From: JBDHUJ01 sp039809105
Lineage (GTDB): Bacteria > Patescibacteriota > Saccharimonadia > Saccharimonadales > UBA4665
Reading direction: 5' to 3'
Length of the DNA: 31,669 nucleotides
NCBI GenBank assembly: GCA_039809105.1
Contig: JBDHUJ010000019.1
Span: 1 to 31,669 of the forward strand
In this document: piece by piece, positions 22,207 to 29,159 of the stretch
How the letters are laid out: every line of letters starts with the position of its first letter
Numbering within the stretch: the first letter of the stretch is position 1
Notes under the pieces: model-generated
The model's input: only the letters and a program-made list of their open reading frames with translations
Told to the model about the DNA's origin: nothing
Databases searched by the model: none
Translations under genes and position numbers: made by a program

Positions 22207-22836
22207 TTAGTTTTCCCCCTTGTAAATCCACACCTTTATGCCGATGATACCGGCACCTGGGAACAAAGCCCGTGCGGCAGCAAAATCGACGTCAGCGCGA
22301 ATGGTGTGCAAAGGCACGCTGCCGGCGACTTCTTTTTCGCGGCGGCTCATTTCGGCACCGTTCAAACGGCCGGAAACTTCTATACGGATGCCTTTGGCAC
22401 CGGCACGCATGGTTGCAGCGCTAGCGCTTTTGATGGCGCGGCGGAAGCTCATGCGGCGCTCAATCTGATGCCCGATGTTTTCGGCAACCAGCTTGGCGTA
22501 GAGGTCTGGCTTCTTGACTTCCTCGATGTTAATACGGGCCGGAACCTTGTAGATAGCTTCGACAGCTGCCTTCAGTTCCTGAGCGCCCTGACCGCCACGA
22601 CCGATAACAACACCGGCTTTAGCGGTTGCGATAGTAACAGTGACCAAGTTTGGTGACCGCTCGATATCGACTTTATTTATAGCACCACGGCTGCCGAACT
22701 TATCTTGGATAAGTTTGCGGGCCTTCAGGTCCATGGCGAGATAGTTGGCGTATTCACGCTTACTTACGAACCATTTGCTGCGCCAGTCTTTGTTGACCTG
22801 GAGGCGCATGGAAATTGGGTTTACTTTCTGGCCCAT
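22207..22836 (-). CDS. rpsC: 30S ribosomal protein S3 (uS3)
   Basis: 209 aa. MGQKVNPISMRLQVNKDWRS, the KH motif (VIGRGGQGAQELKAAVEAI) and GARALFPGAGIIGIKVWIYK-like end (AARALFPGAGIIGIKVWIYK) identify S3, part of the mRNA entry site. It overlaps rplV by one base. Confidence 0.97.
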   Translation of the reverse strand: MGQKVNPISMRLQVNKDWRSKWFVSKREYANYLAMDLKARKLIQDKFGSRGAINKVDIERSPNLVTVTIATAKAGVVIGRGGQGAQELKAAVEAIYKVPARINIEEVKKPDLYAKLVAENIGHQIERRMSFRRAIKSASAATMRAGAKGIRIEVSGRLNGAEMSRREKEVAGSVPLHTIRADVDFAAARALFPGAGIIGIKVWIYKGEN

Positions 22837-23261
22837 TATTTGCTCTCCTTCTTTTCTGCTGGCTTTGCAGCTGGTTTAGCTTCTGCCTTGCTTGCTGAAT
22901 CAGTGGCTTTAGCCTTGGCGGCCGCACGCTGTTCGCCTTCGACCAGCACGCGGATGTGGCTAGTGCGCTTCTGGTATGGAAGTGCGCGGCCCATGGCGGC
23001 TGGACGGAAACGCTTCAGGCGAGGACCGTGGTTGACGGTGATTTCGACTATGCGCAGCGTGTCGGCTTTGTAATTGTGGTTGTGAGCGGCATTTGCCTGC
23101 GCGCTCTTGATGGTCTTGATGACCGGAGTAGCGGCACGGCGAGGCGTGTGTTCCAAGATGACAAGCGCATCTGCAACGCTACGGCCGCGGACGAGAGCCG
23201 CAACTTCACCCACCTTGCGGGGGCTCATGCGGACGCCTTTAGACTCAGCTTTGACACTCAT
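22836..23261 (-). CDS. rplV: 50S ribosomal protein L22 (uL22)
   Basis: 141 aa. RMSPRKVGEVAALVRGRSVA and LKRFRPAAMGRALPYQKRTS are diagnostic; the hairpin lines the exit tunnel. A C-terminal Ala/Lys-rich tail (AKATDSASKAEAKPAAKPAE) extends it. Element H3 lies directly upstream of its ribosome binding site (AAAGGGG). Confidence 0.96.
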   Translation of the reverse strand: MSVKAESKGVRMSPRKVGEVAALVRGRSVADALVILEHTPRRAATPVIKTIKSAQANAAHNHNYKADTLRIVEITVNHGPRLKRFRPAAMGRALPYQKRTSHIRVLVEGEQRAAAKAKATDSASKAEAKPAAKPAEKKESK

Positions 23262-23275
23262 TAGAAGGCCCCTTT

Positions 23276-23360
23276 CGTAGTGCGTATAGCGTATGACGTA
23301 GTACGTATACTTTGAGCGGCAGTTTCATACGAAATACTAGATACTAAATACTTCATACTA
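23276..23360. repeat. Heptad hairpin element H3
   Basis: Left arm 23276-23310 is five 7-nt units (CGTAGTG, CGTATAG, CGTATGA, ...). Right arm 23326-23360 is five units (CATACGA, AATACTA, GATACTA, ...), the GTATNNN theme inverted. The loop is 15 nt. It runs from the last bases of rpsS to the rplV ribosome binding site. The flank (CCCCTTTCG) is only loosely similar to the other elements. Confidence 0.85.
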
Positions 23361-23630
23361 TTTGCCTTTCGCTAACTTACCGCCGTGGTTGCGGAATTTA
23401 CGGGTCGGGCTGAATTCGCCGAGCTTGTGGCCGACCATGTTTTCGGTAACGAAAACCGGTACATGTACTTTGCCGTTATGTACGGCAAAGGTGCGGCCGA
23501 CGAACTCAGGCGCAATAGTGCTGCTGCGAGCCCAGGTCTTGATGATAGTGCGGTCTTCGCTGCCCAAATTGCTGACTTTCTTAGCAAGCTTCGGGTCGAT
23601 GAATGGACCTTTCTTCAGTGAACGACTCAT
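23358..23630 (-). CDS. rpsS: 30S ribosomal protein S19 (uS19)
   Basis: 90 aa. MSRSLKKGPFIDPKLAKKVS and VFVTENMVGHKLGEFSPTRK are diagnostic. The last codons overlap the start of the H3 right arm. It lies 3 bp after rplB. Confidence 0.97.
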   Translation of the reverse strand: MSRSLKKGPFIDPKLAKKVSNLGSEDRTIIKTWARSSTIAPEFVGRTFAVHNGKVHVPVFVTENMVGHKLGEFSPTRKFRNHGGKLAKGK

Positions 23631-23633
23631 AGG

Positions 23634-24464
23634 TTATTTCCTCTTAGCCGCATGACGGCTCCTTACAATCATATTGCTGGTAGACTTGCGGCGGCGAGTC
23701 TTGTAACCAAGAGTCTTCTGACCCCAAGGAGTACGAGGCGCCTTCGCCATACGGTGACGACCACCGTCACCACCACCGTGTGGGTGGTCCACTGCGTTCA
23801 TGACCACACCGCGGACGGTTGGACGCTTGCCCATGTGGCGGCTGCGACCAGCTTTACCGATTTTGATGTTCTGGTGCTGTTCGTTGCCGATGACACCAAC
23901 GCTAGCGGTACAAGTGAGCAGTACGCGGCGGACTTCACCGGAAGGCAAGCGGACCTGGCCGTATTCACCTTCTTTCGCCATCAGGTACGCACCGTTACCG
24001 GCCGAGCGGACGAGCTGTGCGCCCTTGCCTGGCTGGAGCTCAATAGCGTGGATGGTAGTACCGACCGGAATGTTCTTTAGTGGCAAGCGGTTGCCGGTTT
24101 CGATAGCTGCTTCCTCGTGAGAAACAATCTTCTGGCCGACCTGCATGTCTTTGGCGGCCAGTACATAGTGGTACTTGCCGTTCGCTTCCTTAACACGGGC
24201 GATGCGCGCGCTGCGGTTCGGGTCGTATTCGATGTGCTCGATAACGCCTTCGCCCTGGAAGTTAAAGTTTACCAGGCGGTAGAACTTACGAGCACCACCA
24301 CCTTGGTGGCGGGTCGTGATACGACCCTGGTTGTTGCGGCCATTGCCGCGGCGCTTTACGACAAGCAGCGACTTGACCGGCTTCTTAGTCGTGACGCCAG
24401 AGAAGTCTTGGCTGCTCATGCCGCGCCGACCAGGAGTCGTCGGGTTGTATTGCTTAATTGCCAT
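23634..24464 (-). CDS. rplB: 50S ribosomal protein L2 (uL2)
   Basis: 276 aa. RHQGGGARKFYRLVNFNFQG and the conserved MNAVDHPHGGGDGGRHRMAK near the peptidyl-transferase centre are diagnostic. Normal length. Its ATG overlaps the TAA of a 56-aa gene (TAATG), which separates it from rplW. Confidence 0.98.
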   Translation of the reverse strand: MAIKQYNPTTPGRRGMSSQDFSGVTTKKPVKSLLVVKRRGNGRNNQGRITTRHQGGGARKFYRLVNFNFQGEGVIEHIEYDPNRSARIARVKEANGKYHYVLAAKDMQVGQKIVSHEEAAIETGNRLPLKNIPVGTTIHAIELQPGKGAQLVRSAGNGAYLMAKEGEYGQVRLPSGEVRRVLLTCTASVGVIGNEQHQNIKIGKAGRSRHMGKRPTVRGVVMNAVDHPHGGGDGGRHRMAKAPRTPWGQKTLGYKTRRRKSTSNMIVRSRHAAKRK

Positions 24465-24634
24465 TATGCTACCTCCTCATCTTTCTCAACTAGCATCCTA
24501 GCAACTAGAGTAATTACGCGATCGCGTGTATTGGCACTTTCATAACTTTCACTATCCGGGCCACCCCAGTTCTCGTAAATGTCCATTCCCGAGGCGGTCA
24601 AAGGACCCTGCCAGGCTTGGTCAACATTGCTCAT
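24464..24634 (-). CDS. Small 56-aa protein between rplW and rplB
   Basis: The ATG overlaps the rplW stop (TAATG) and the TAA overlaps the rplB ATG in the same way, so it is coupled on both sides. The peptide begins MSNVDQAWQGPLTASGMDIY, contains ENWGGPDSESYES and ends in an amphipathic helix (DRVITLVARMLVEKDEEVA). The ribosome binding site of rplB (GAGGAGG) lies in its last codons. Acidic, soluble, no homologue recognised. Both overlaps make it very likely to be translated. Confidence 0.7.
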   Translation of the reverse strand: MSNVDQAWQGPLTASGMDIYENWGGPDSESYESANTRDRVITLVARMLVEKDEEVA

Positions 24635-25071
24635 TACTTTTTCTCCTCTTTCTTGGCGGACTTCTTCAGGCCGAGCTTAGAGGCGACGCTCTTCTTTTCA
24701 GAAGTTTCGGTCTTCTTGTCGTCTTTCTTGCTCTCCTTCTCGGCAGCTTTCGCAGCTTCGGCGACTTCTTTTTCTTCGGCTTCGAAGAATGGCAGGTGGT
24801 GGCCGGTGACCAAGGTGACATAAGCCTTCTTGATGTCGGCTTGGGTACCACGGCGATTGCTCATGCGCTTGCCGGTGATATTCATAGTGCGCTTGGTCTT
24901 ACCCTTGCGGCTGATGGTGCGAACAGTCTTGACCTTGACTTCGAACTGCTTTTCAACAGCTGCAGCCACTTCGTGCTTGTTCAGTTCGGCGGGTACGTCG
25001 ATGACAAAGGTGTTGTTTACCTGTGAGATTGCAAAAGCCTTCTCGCTGAGGCGTGGTTTAAGGACAGTCAT
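24634..25071 (-). CDS. rplW: 50S ribosomal protein L23 (uL23) with an acidic-basic tail
   Basis: 145 aa from ATG 25071, which overlaps the rplD stop; a longer frame to 25113 is rejected because it runs into rplD and lacks the family start MTVLKPRLSEKA. RGTQADIKKAYVTLVTGHHL is in the core. About 50 C-terminal residues are Lys/Glu/Ala-rich (KAAEKESKKDDKKTETSEKK). L23 sits at the exit tunnel, so the tail may project there. Confidence 0.95.
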   Translation of the reverse strand: MTVLKPRLSEKAFAISQVNNTFVIDVPAELNKHEVAAAVEKQFEVKVKTVRTISRKGKTKRTMNITGKRMSNRRGTQADIKKAYVTLVTGHHLPFFEAEEKEVAEAAKAAEKESKKDDKKTETSEKKSVASKLGLKKSAKKEEKK

Positions 25072-25730
25072 TATTTGTCTCCCTTCGTAGCAGCTTTGGC
25101 AGGTGTTAGCCAAGCCTCGACAGCCTTCAAAGCATCGCTGGTCAAGACGATGGTGTCAGCGTTCAGGATGTCGTAGACATTCAGGTAGTTAGCGCTTACG
25201 AGCGTAACGTTCTGCAGGTTGCTGGTCGCACGGACAAGCTCTGGAGTCTTATCGGTAACGGCGATGAGCACGCTGCGGTTTGCACCGAGCTTAGCCAGCA
25301 GCTTAGCGATTTCGCTCGTTTTGCCTTCTTTGCTTGCCAGCTTTTCGATAACGGTAACTTTGCTATCGGCAGCCTTCAGGCTCAGGGCCTGGCGGGTTGC
25401 GAGGCGCTTGCTCTGCGTGTTCAGCTTCTTGGTGTAGTTTTCGAGGCCAGTCGGACCGAAGACGATACCACCGCCACGCCAAATCGGGTTGCGAGAACTA
25501 CCGAAACGAGCACGGCCAGTGCCCTTCTGCTTCCAAGGCTTCTTACCACCACCGCTTACAAGACCGCGGGTCTTTACAACAGCGAGGTTTTCGCGGCCAT
25601 TGGCCAGGTATGCTTCGTAGGCGAGCTTCAGCAGCTCGTGGTTTTCGCTCGCGACGCCGAAGACTTTGGCGTCGAGCTTTGCGGGAGTCGTAGCTTTGCT
25701 ACCGCTGGCGGTAAAAGTAGGTACTGCCAT
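25071..25730 (-). CDS. rplD: 50S ribosomal protein L4 (uL4)
   Basis: 219 aa. KTRGLVSGGGKKPWKQKGTG and RFGSSRNPIWRGGGIVFGPT form the conserved tunnel loop. The last residues (AATKGDK) fit the usual end. In E. coli L4 autoregulates the S10 operon; the 150-nt leader before rplC is a possible site. Confidence 0.97.
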   Translation of the reverse strand: MAVPTFTASGSKATTPAKLDAKVFGVASENHELLKLAYEAYLANGRENLAVVKTRGLVSGGGKKPWKQKGTGRARFGSSRNPIWRGGGIVFGPTGLENYTKKLNTQSKRLATRQALSLKAADSKVTVIEKLASKEGKTSEIAKLLAKLGANRSVLIAVTDKTPELVRATSNLQNVTLVSANYLNVYDILNADTIVLTSDALKAVEAWLTPAKAATKGDK

Positions 25731-25732
25731 GA

Positions 25733-26362
25733 TTATTTATCCTCCCCTTTCAAGATGACGATGCCCTTGTTTGGACCAGGTACGGCACCGACAACGCCGA
25801 TGTAACCCTTTTCGGCATCCACGAGGGCGATGCGAAGGTTGCGGACGGTAACTTGGTCGTGACCAAGATGACCAGCCATCTTCTTGCCCTTCAGGATGTG
25901 CTGAGGGTACATAGAGCCGATGGAACCGACGCGGCGGTACGAGCGACCACCATGCGTCTTGCGACCGCGGTGGAAGTTGTGGCGGCGGATAGTACCGGCC
26001 CAGCCCTTACCCTTGCTCGTGCCGGTTACGTGCACAACGTCACCAACAGAAAAGACCTCGGGGGTTAGCTCTGCGCCTACCTTGAGGTCTTCGGTGATTT
26101 CGTCGGCCGAACCGAGACGGAACTCGCGGACAATCTTTGGCATTTTACCGGCGGTCTTAAAATGACCGACCTGGGCCTTGGAAGTGTTGCCTTCTTTGGC
26201 ATCTTCAAAACCGACCTGGACAGCGGTGTAGCCGTCGGTCTCGTCGGTTTTGACCTGTGTAATGACACAGGGACTAGCGGAAAGCAAGGTTATAGCAGTA
26301 ACAACGCCATCTTCTGCGATGGTGCTGGTCATGCCAACCTTCCTCGTGATGAGTGCTTTCAT
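25733..26362 (-). CDS. rplC: 50S ribosomal protein L3 (uL3)
   Basis: 209 aa. GTSKGKGWAGTIRRHNFHRG, GSMYPQHILKGKKMAGHLGH are diagnostic. The ribosome binding site AAAGGATG precedes the ATG. It is the first gene of the long rplC-rplO unit because rpsJ, normally its partner, lies 2.8 kb away behind its own terminator. Confidence 0.97.
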   Translation of the reverse strand: MKALITRKVGMTSTIAEDGVVTAITLLSASPCVITQVKTDETDGYTAVQVGFEDAKEGNTSKAQVGHFKTAGKMPKIVREFRLGSADEITEDLKVGAELTPEVFSVGDVVHVTGTSKGKGWAGTIRRHNFHRGRKTHGGRSYRRVGSIGSMYPQHILKGKKMAGHLGHDQVTVRNLRIALVDAEKGYIGVVGAVPGPNKGIVILKGEDK

Positions 26363-26521
26363 AGCATCCTTTCGTTATGTCCGTGACTCTCTGGTGCCCG
26401 TCGGCATTTCGAGACGCTTATATAAAAACGTCGGTGGCCGGCGGTTTCTACCTCTGCTATTTCTAACTTCAGCGGACCTTCCAAACTCACCAAGTGCTGG
26501 AAATTTAATAATTACCAATAC

Positions 26522-26551
26522 AGAGTAACACGTTTACGTTACCCCTGTCAA
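26522..26551 (-). promoter_or_regulatory. Promoter of the rplC-rplO operon
   Basis: Minus strand: consensus TTGACA (26546-26551), 18-bp spacer, extended -10 TGT-TACTCT (26522-26527). The predicted start is near 26515, giving a leader of about 150 nt before rplC. The leader contains GC-rich inverted segments (CCGCCGGCC, GACG...CGTC) and could carry an autoregulatory site. Confidence 0.6.
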
Positions 26552-26572
26552 TATGTTGCAAATTCTACTTCG

Positions 26573-27076
26573 TTATTCGGGTTGCGGTGCATGAACCGTT
26601 AGCCAATCCGGGAGCGCTTGCAGTTGCTCGAAGTCATCATTACTGCCTTGTGGCAAGCGGTGCATAAGCCAGTTAAGTTTCCTTTGGCTATGGAGCGCAG
26701 CGATGACCAGTCCTTCTGCAGAAGGCGACAACAAAGTGACGTTTGAATCCTCACTCTGCTCACCATAAAATATATCTCTTTCGAGCAAACCCCTCGCTTC
26801 TTGCAGGGCAAGCGTAGCTAGGCGGTTCGGTAGGCTGCTTTCGATAGTATGGTCTTCGTAATACCGCTTTAAATTTCCGAGGCTTATCCCAGCAACTTCT
26901 TTGCCGTCGCCACCCTGCAACAGACTCACGTACTCGAGATTCCATGCGGGTCGTTCCAGCCCAGAGGTATCGGCCAGACCATGTGCACTGGCACGTCCTA
27001 CTCTTGACCGCGGCGTACGTGTTCGATGCGGACGGTTTTCTCTAGGGCCAAAAGGGATAACAATATGGTCGGGCAT
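26573..27076 (-). CDS. Protein of unknown function in the S10 island
   Basis: 167 aa from ATG 27076 (MPDHIVIPFGPRENRPHRTR). A longer frame to 27292 is rejected because it would run over the neighbouring membrane protein gene and has unlike composition. The N-terminal 35 residues are Arg-rich, the C-terminal part helical. TATAGT 16 nt upstream of the ATG may be a -10 box. No family recognised. Confidence 0.6.
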   Translation of the reverse strand: MPDHIVIPFGPRENRPHRTRTPRSRVGRASAHGLADTSGLERPAWNLEYVSLLQGGDGKEVAGISLGNLKRYYEDHTIESSLPNRLATLALQEARGLLERDIFYGEQSEDSNVTLLSPSAEGLVIAALHSQRKLNWLMHRLPQGSNDDFEQLQALPDWLTVHAPQPE

Positions 27077-27108
27077 AGCAGTAATTGCGCCTACTATACC
27101 AGATTTGT

Positions 27109-27393
27109 TCACAAACTGATATAAAGCCCATACGGGGCAAGGAAACCGAAGAGGGCGGCAACGACCAAGACAGCATAGTCTATTTTGCGGTCGGTACGAA
27201 AGTGTTCGTGCGAAGCAAAGAGCAGCCCGACCATCAAACCGACCGGGATGGGTATATGCAAGCCCGAACCATTCGAGCCGATTTTCAGCCACAGCGAACC
27301 CAAAATCACATACAACACCATTTTCAACACAAACACGCCATCCATGACGGGCTTCTGCGCTGGTTTCGTTTTTGTTTTAGGCTTGCTGCTCAT
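27109..27393 (-). CDS. Small membrane protein, two hydrophobic segments
   Basis: 94 aa. The basic N-terminus (MSSKPKTKTKPAQKP) is followed by hydrophobic stretches around residues 20-38 (FVLKMVLYVILGSLWL) and 48-60, and a third at the C-terminus (YAVLVVAALFGFLAPYGLYI). Probably an integral inner-membrane protein. TATACT 8 nt before the ATG with no ribosome binding site suggests leaderless expression. Function unknown. Confidence 0.65.
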   Translation of the reverse strand: MSSKPKTKTKPAQKPVMDGVFVLKMVLYVILGSLWLKIGSNGSGLHIPIPVGLMVGLLFASHEHFRTDRKIDYAVLVVAALFGFLAPYGLYISL

Positions 27394-27401
27394 TTAGCAA
27401 C

Positions 27402-27407
27402 AGTATA
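27402..27407 (-). promoter_or_regulatory. Candidate -10 box, leaderless small membrane protein
   Basis: TATACT lies 8 nt upstream of ATG 27393 on the minus strand. No Shine-Dalgarno sequence is present. The -35 region is unconvincing. Confidence 0.4.
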
Positions 27408-27418
27408 CTACAGTTCGC

Positions 27419-27997
27419 TTATGGTTTGGTTTTCGGTACCGCCCGAATAACCGGCCGCGGCTCTACACCCCCGAGTGTCTGGAGGCATTCGACCAAGTTG
27501 TACCCCCTAAGGAATTGAATGGACCTTTCGCTGAGCCAAAGTGACGGGCCGAAAAACTTCATGTAACCTGGGATGTGTCTTTCCGAGTGCTCAACCACGC
27601 TTAATGCCAGTTCACCTAACGTGTGTACATATTCAGTCAACATTTTGCGAGTTTCACCAGGCGGGCGCCGTCTGGCATATGCATCAAACGCTGTATAAAG
27701 CACCCCTGCATGCTGCAGCCGTGTCGTATAAAAATGCTCAGTTCTACCACTGTCAGAAACCTCTACACCCCCTCGCCCATCTCGGACCACCTTCGTCGGG
27801 TCAAGATAGTCTGCGCGGGGCACATGCGGGAGCTCTCTCCCGATTACATCACTACAGTTTGCGACAGCAGCTCGGGCCAAAGCGCCCGCTTTCTCGTCCA
27901 AGCAGAGCACTAATGCCGAGCCATCCGATTCACTGCCTAAATCTATGCCGAAATGTTCGGCTGGTTCAACTGGACGGGCTTCTAACGCTTGACTCAT
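27419..27997 (-). CDS. Protein of unknown function in the S10 island
   Basis: 192 aa, soluble. FGIDLGSESDGSALVLCLDE near the N-terminus suggests a beta-strand-rich start; the middle is helical (TRKMLTEYVHTLGELALSVV). A near-consensus promoter lies about 100 bp upstream and AGGAAG precedes the ATG, so it is likely well expressed. No family recognised. Confidence 0.65.
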   Translation of the reverse strand: MSQALEARPVEPAEHFGIDLGSESDGSALVLCLDEKAGALARAAVANCSDVIGRELPHVPRADYLDPTKVVRDGRGGVEVSDSGRTEHFYTTRLQHAGVLYTAFDAYARRRPPGETRKMLTEYVHTLGELALSVVEHSERHIPGYMKFFGPSLWLSERSIQFLRGYNLVECLQTLGGVEPRPVIRAVPKTKP

Positions 27998-28093
27998 ACT
28001 TCCTCACAAAAAATGCAGCCCACAATGTAGTACTGCCCGGTACTCTTTTACATAAATCTCTGTCATTGTCTGAAATTCAGATTACCGCATACC

Positions 28094-28122
28094 AATATAC
28101 GCCGCTCGCGAAAGCGTGTCAA
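28094..28122 (-). promoter_or_regulatory. Strong promoter of the 192-aa gene
   Basis: Minus strand: TTGACA (28117-28122), 17-bp spacer, TATATT (28094-28099). This is the best sigma70-like match in the window. A palindrome TCTGAAATTCAGA (28069-28081) covers about +6 to +18 and could be an operator. The 5' UTR is about 90 nt. Confidence 0.7.
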
Positions 28123-28141
28123 CATGCTTACAGCAAGAGCG

Positions 28142-28855
28142 TTACGCCGCCATCTGGTCGCGCTCGCCGGCTTGCTTCAGCGCACCCCACAACACGTATT
28201 CGACCGCTCTTTGTTCGTTTTCGAGAGTAAGGTACCTGGTACTGACGACTGCACCCGTATGCTCATCGGCCGCCATCGTGTACCCCGCTTCTAGCAGATC
28301 TGTACTGTGTGGCCGGCCTCGTCTGAAGTACCGATGGAGCACGAACTGCTCACTGAGGTCTTCGGGGAGCGTCATCCTGCCTAGTGTACGGCTCCGGTCT
28401 TCGGCATTACGCCGCTTCAGGCGAGCCGCCTCCTGGCGCTGAGCACTTTCGTCGGCTCCCGGCATAATACGGCGGGCAATGGTAATCTCGGGACAGGTCA
28501 GCACGAACGTACCGAGTGGTCGTACCCCTGCGCCTTTGAATTTTTGAGTACACTCTTGTTGGTTCCTGCCATCGATAACTATGAGGCCGGGCCGCGTCTG
28601 CAAGCCAGCTTTGGCCGGGTCGTCGAGTACTCTTTGCATGTACCGGCTGCCGGCGGCATTTATGTGCGGGCGTATGTGGGCACTTTCGCTGACGAACGGC
28701 ACGACGCTGTTGACCGCGGGGCTACGCAGAACCTCACTGGCCGCCGGAGTGTCATAGAAACTATCTAGGAGTGTCTGGCGTTCATGCAGGTCATACGGTA
28801 CCGCACAGTGCTTCGACGAACTCCGTACTGTTCGCAACTGGTACCGCAGGGTCAT
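28142..28855 (-). CDS. Cytidylate kinase-like protein, C-terminal part (frameshifted)
   Basis: The open frame is 237 aa, but only the portion from about YDLHERQTLLDSFYDT (near residue 21) looks genuine. GLIVIDGRNQQE resembles the DGRD motif of cytidylate kinase, followed by GTFVLTCPEITIARRI and the Arg-rich RLKRRNAEDRSRTLG of the LID region. It continues in a different frame from the P-loop piece at 28791-29117, overlapping it by 65 bp. Together they would make one kinase of about 325 aa that phosphorylates CMP/dCMP or a related nucleotide. As written it is either a frameshifted gene, a sequencing error or a recoded gene. Confidence 0.5.
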   Translation of the reverse strand: MTLRYQLRTVRSSSKHCAVPYDLHERQTLLDSFYDTPAASEVLRSPAVNSVVPFVSESAHIRPHINAAGSRYMQRVLDDPAKAGLQTRPGLIVIDGRNQQECTQKFKGAGVRPLGTFVLTCPEITIARRIMPGADESAQRQEAARLKRRNAEDRSRTLGRMTLPEDLSEQFVLHRYFRRGRPHSTDLLEAGYTMAADEHTGAVVSTRYLTLENEQRAVEYVLWGALKQAGERDQMAA

Positions 28856-29117
28856 GCCCTAGCTCACGTATGGCGTGTGCGGTCAAACCACGGAACCCAT
28901 CGCTGTTCGAAAAATGGAACACGTCGCTTTCGGGGTGAAAATCCTCCGACCAGCTGCGGCTTATACAATCCCGAAGCGTGGTCTTGCCAGCCTGTGCCAT
29001 ACCGACAATTACGATTCCTTTGGGCTCAGTGGGGTCGATGCGTATGTCGTGAAACGGCGGCTGCATGCCGGTAAGTACACGGTTAGGTTCCATACATTGT
29101 TCGAGCGCTATAGTCAT
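28791..29117 (-). CDS. Cytidylate kinase-like protein, N-terminal P-loop part (frameshifted)
   Basis: 108 aa. GIVIVGMAQAGKTTLRDCI is a Walker A P-loop (GxxxAGKTT), followed by SDGFRGLTAHAIRELG, where cytidylate kinase has its GxxYRAxA segment. It stops at TGA in ... GTA TGA C ..., while the homologous continuation is found in the +1 frame. The start is uncertain (ATG 29117, or Met at residues 8 or 18); the rpsJ terminator ends only 9 nt before 29117. Confidence 0.5.
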   Translation of the reverse strand: MTIALEQCMEPNRVLTGMQPPFHDIRIDPTEPKGIVIVGMAQAGKTTLRDCISRSWSEDFHPESDVFHFSNSDGFRGLTAHAIRELGHDPAVPVANSTEFVEALCGTV

Positions 29118-29126
29118 ATATAGAAA

Positions 29127-29150
29127 AAACCGCCGGGTGAGCGGCGGTTT
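29127..29150 (-). terminator. rpsJ terminator
   Basis: 9-bp stem AAACCGCCG/CGGCGGTTT with a 6-nt loop, followed on the minus strand by a T-run (TTTTTTCT). It lies 9 bp after the rpsJ stop, making rpsJ a single-gene transcript. Confidence 0.9.
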
Positions 29151-29159
29151 CTTTCCTGC

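Noticed and set aside
21106..23360. CRISPR array for the tandem 7-nt units
   Set aside because: Units are contiguous without spacers and arms are inverted; no cas genes are nearby.
26573..27292. 239-aa version of the island gene
   Set aside because: The extra 72 residues overlap the small membrane protein gene on the same strand and look like out-of-frame translation; ATG 27076 is preferred.
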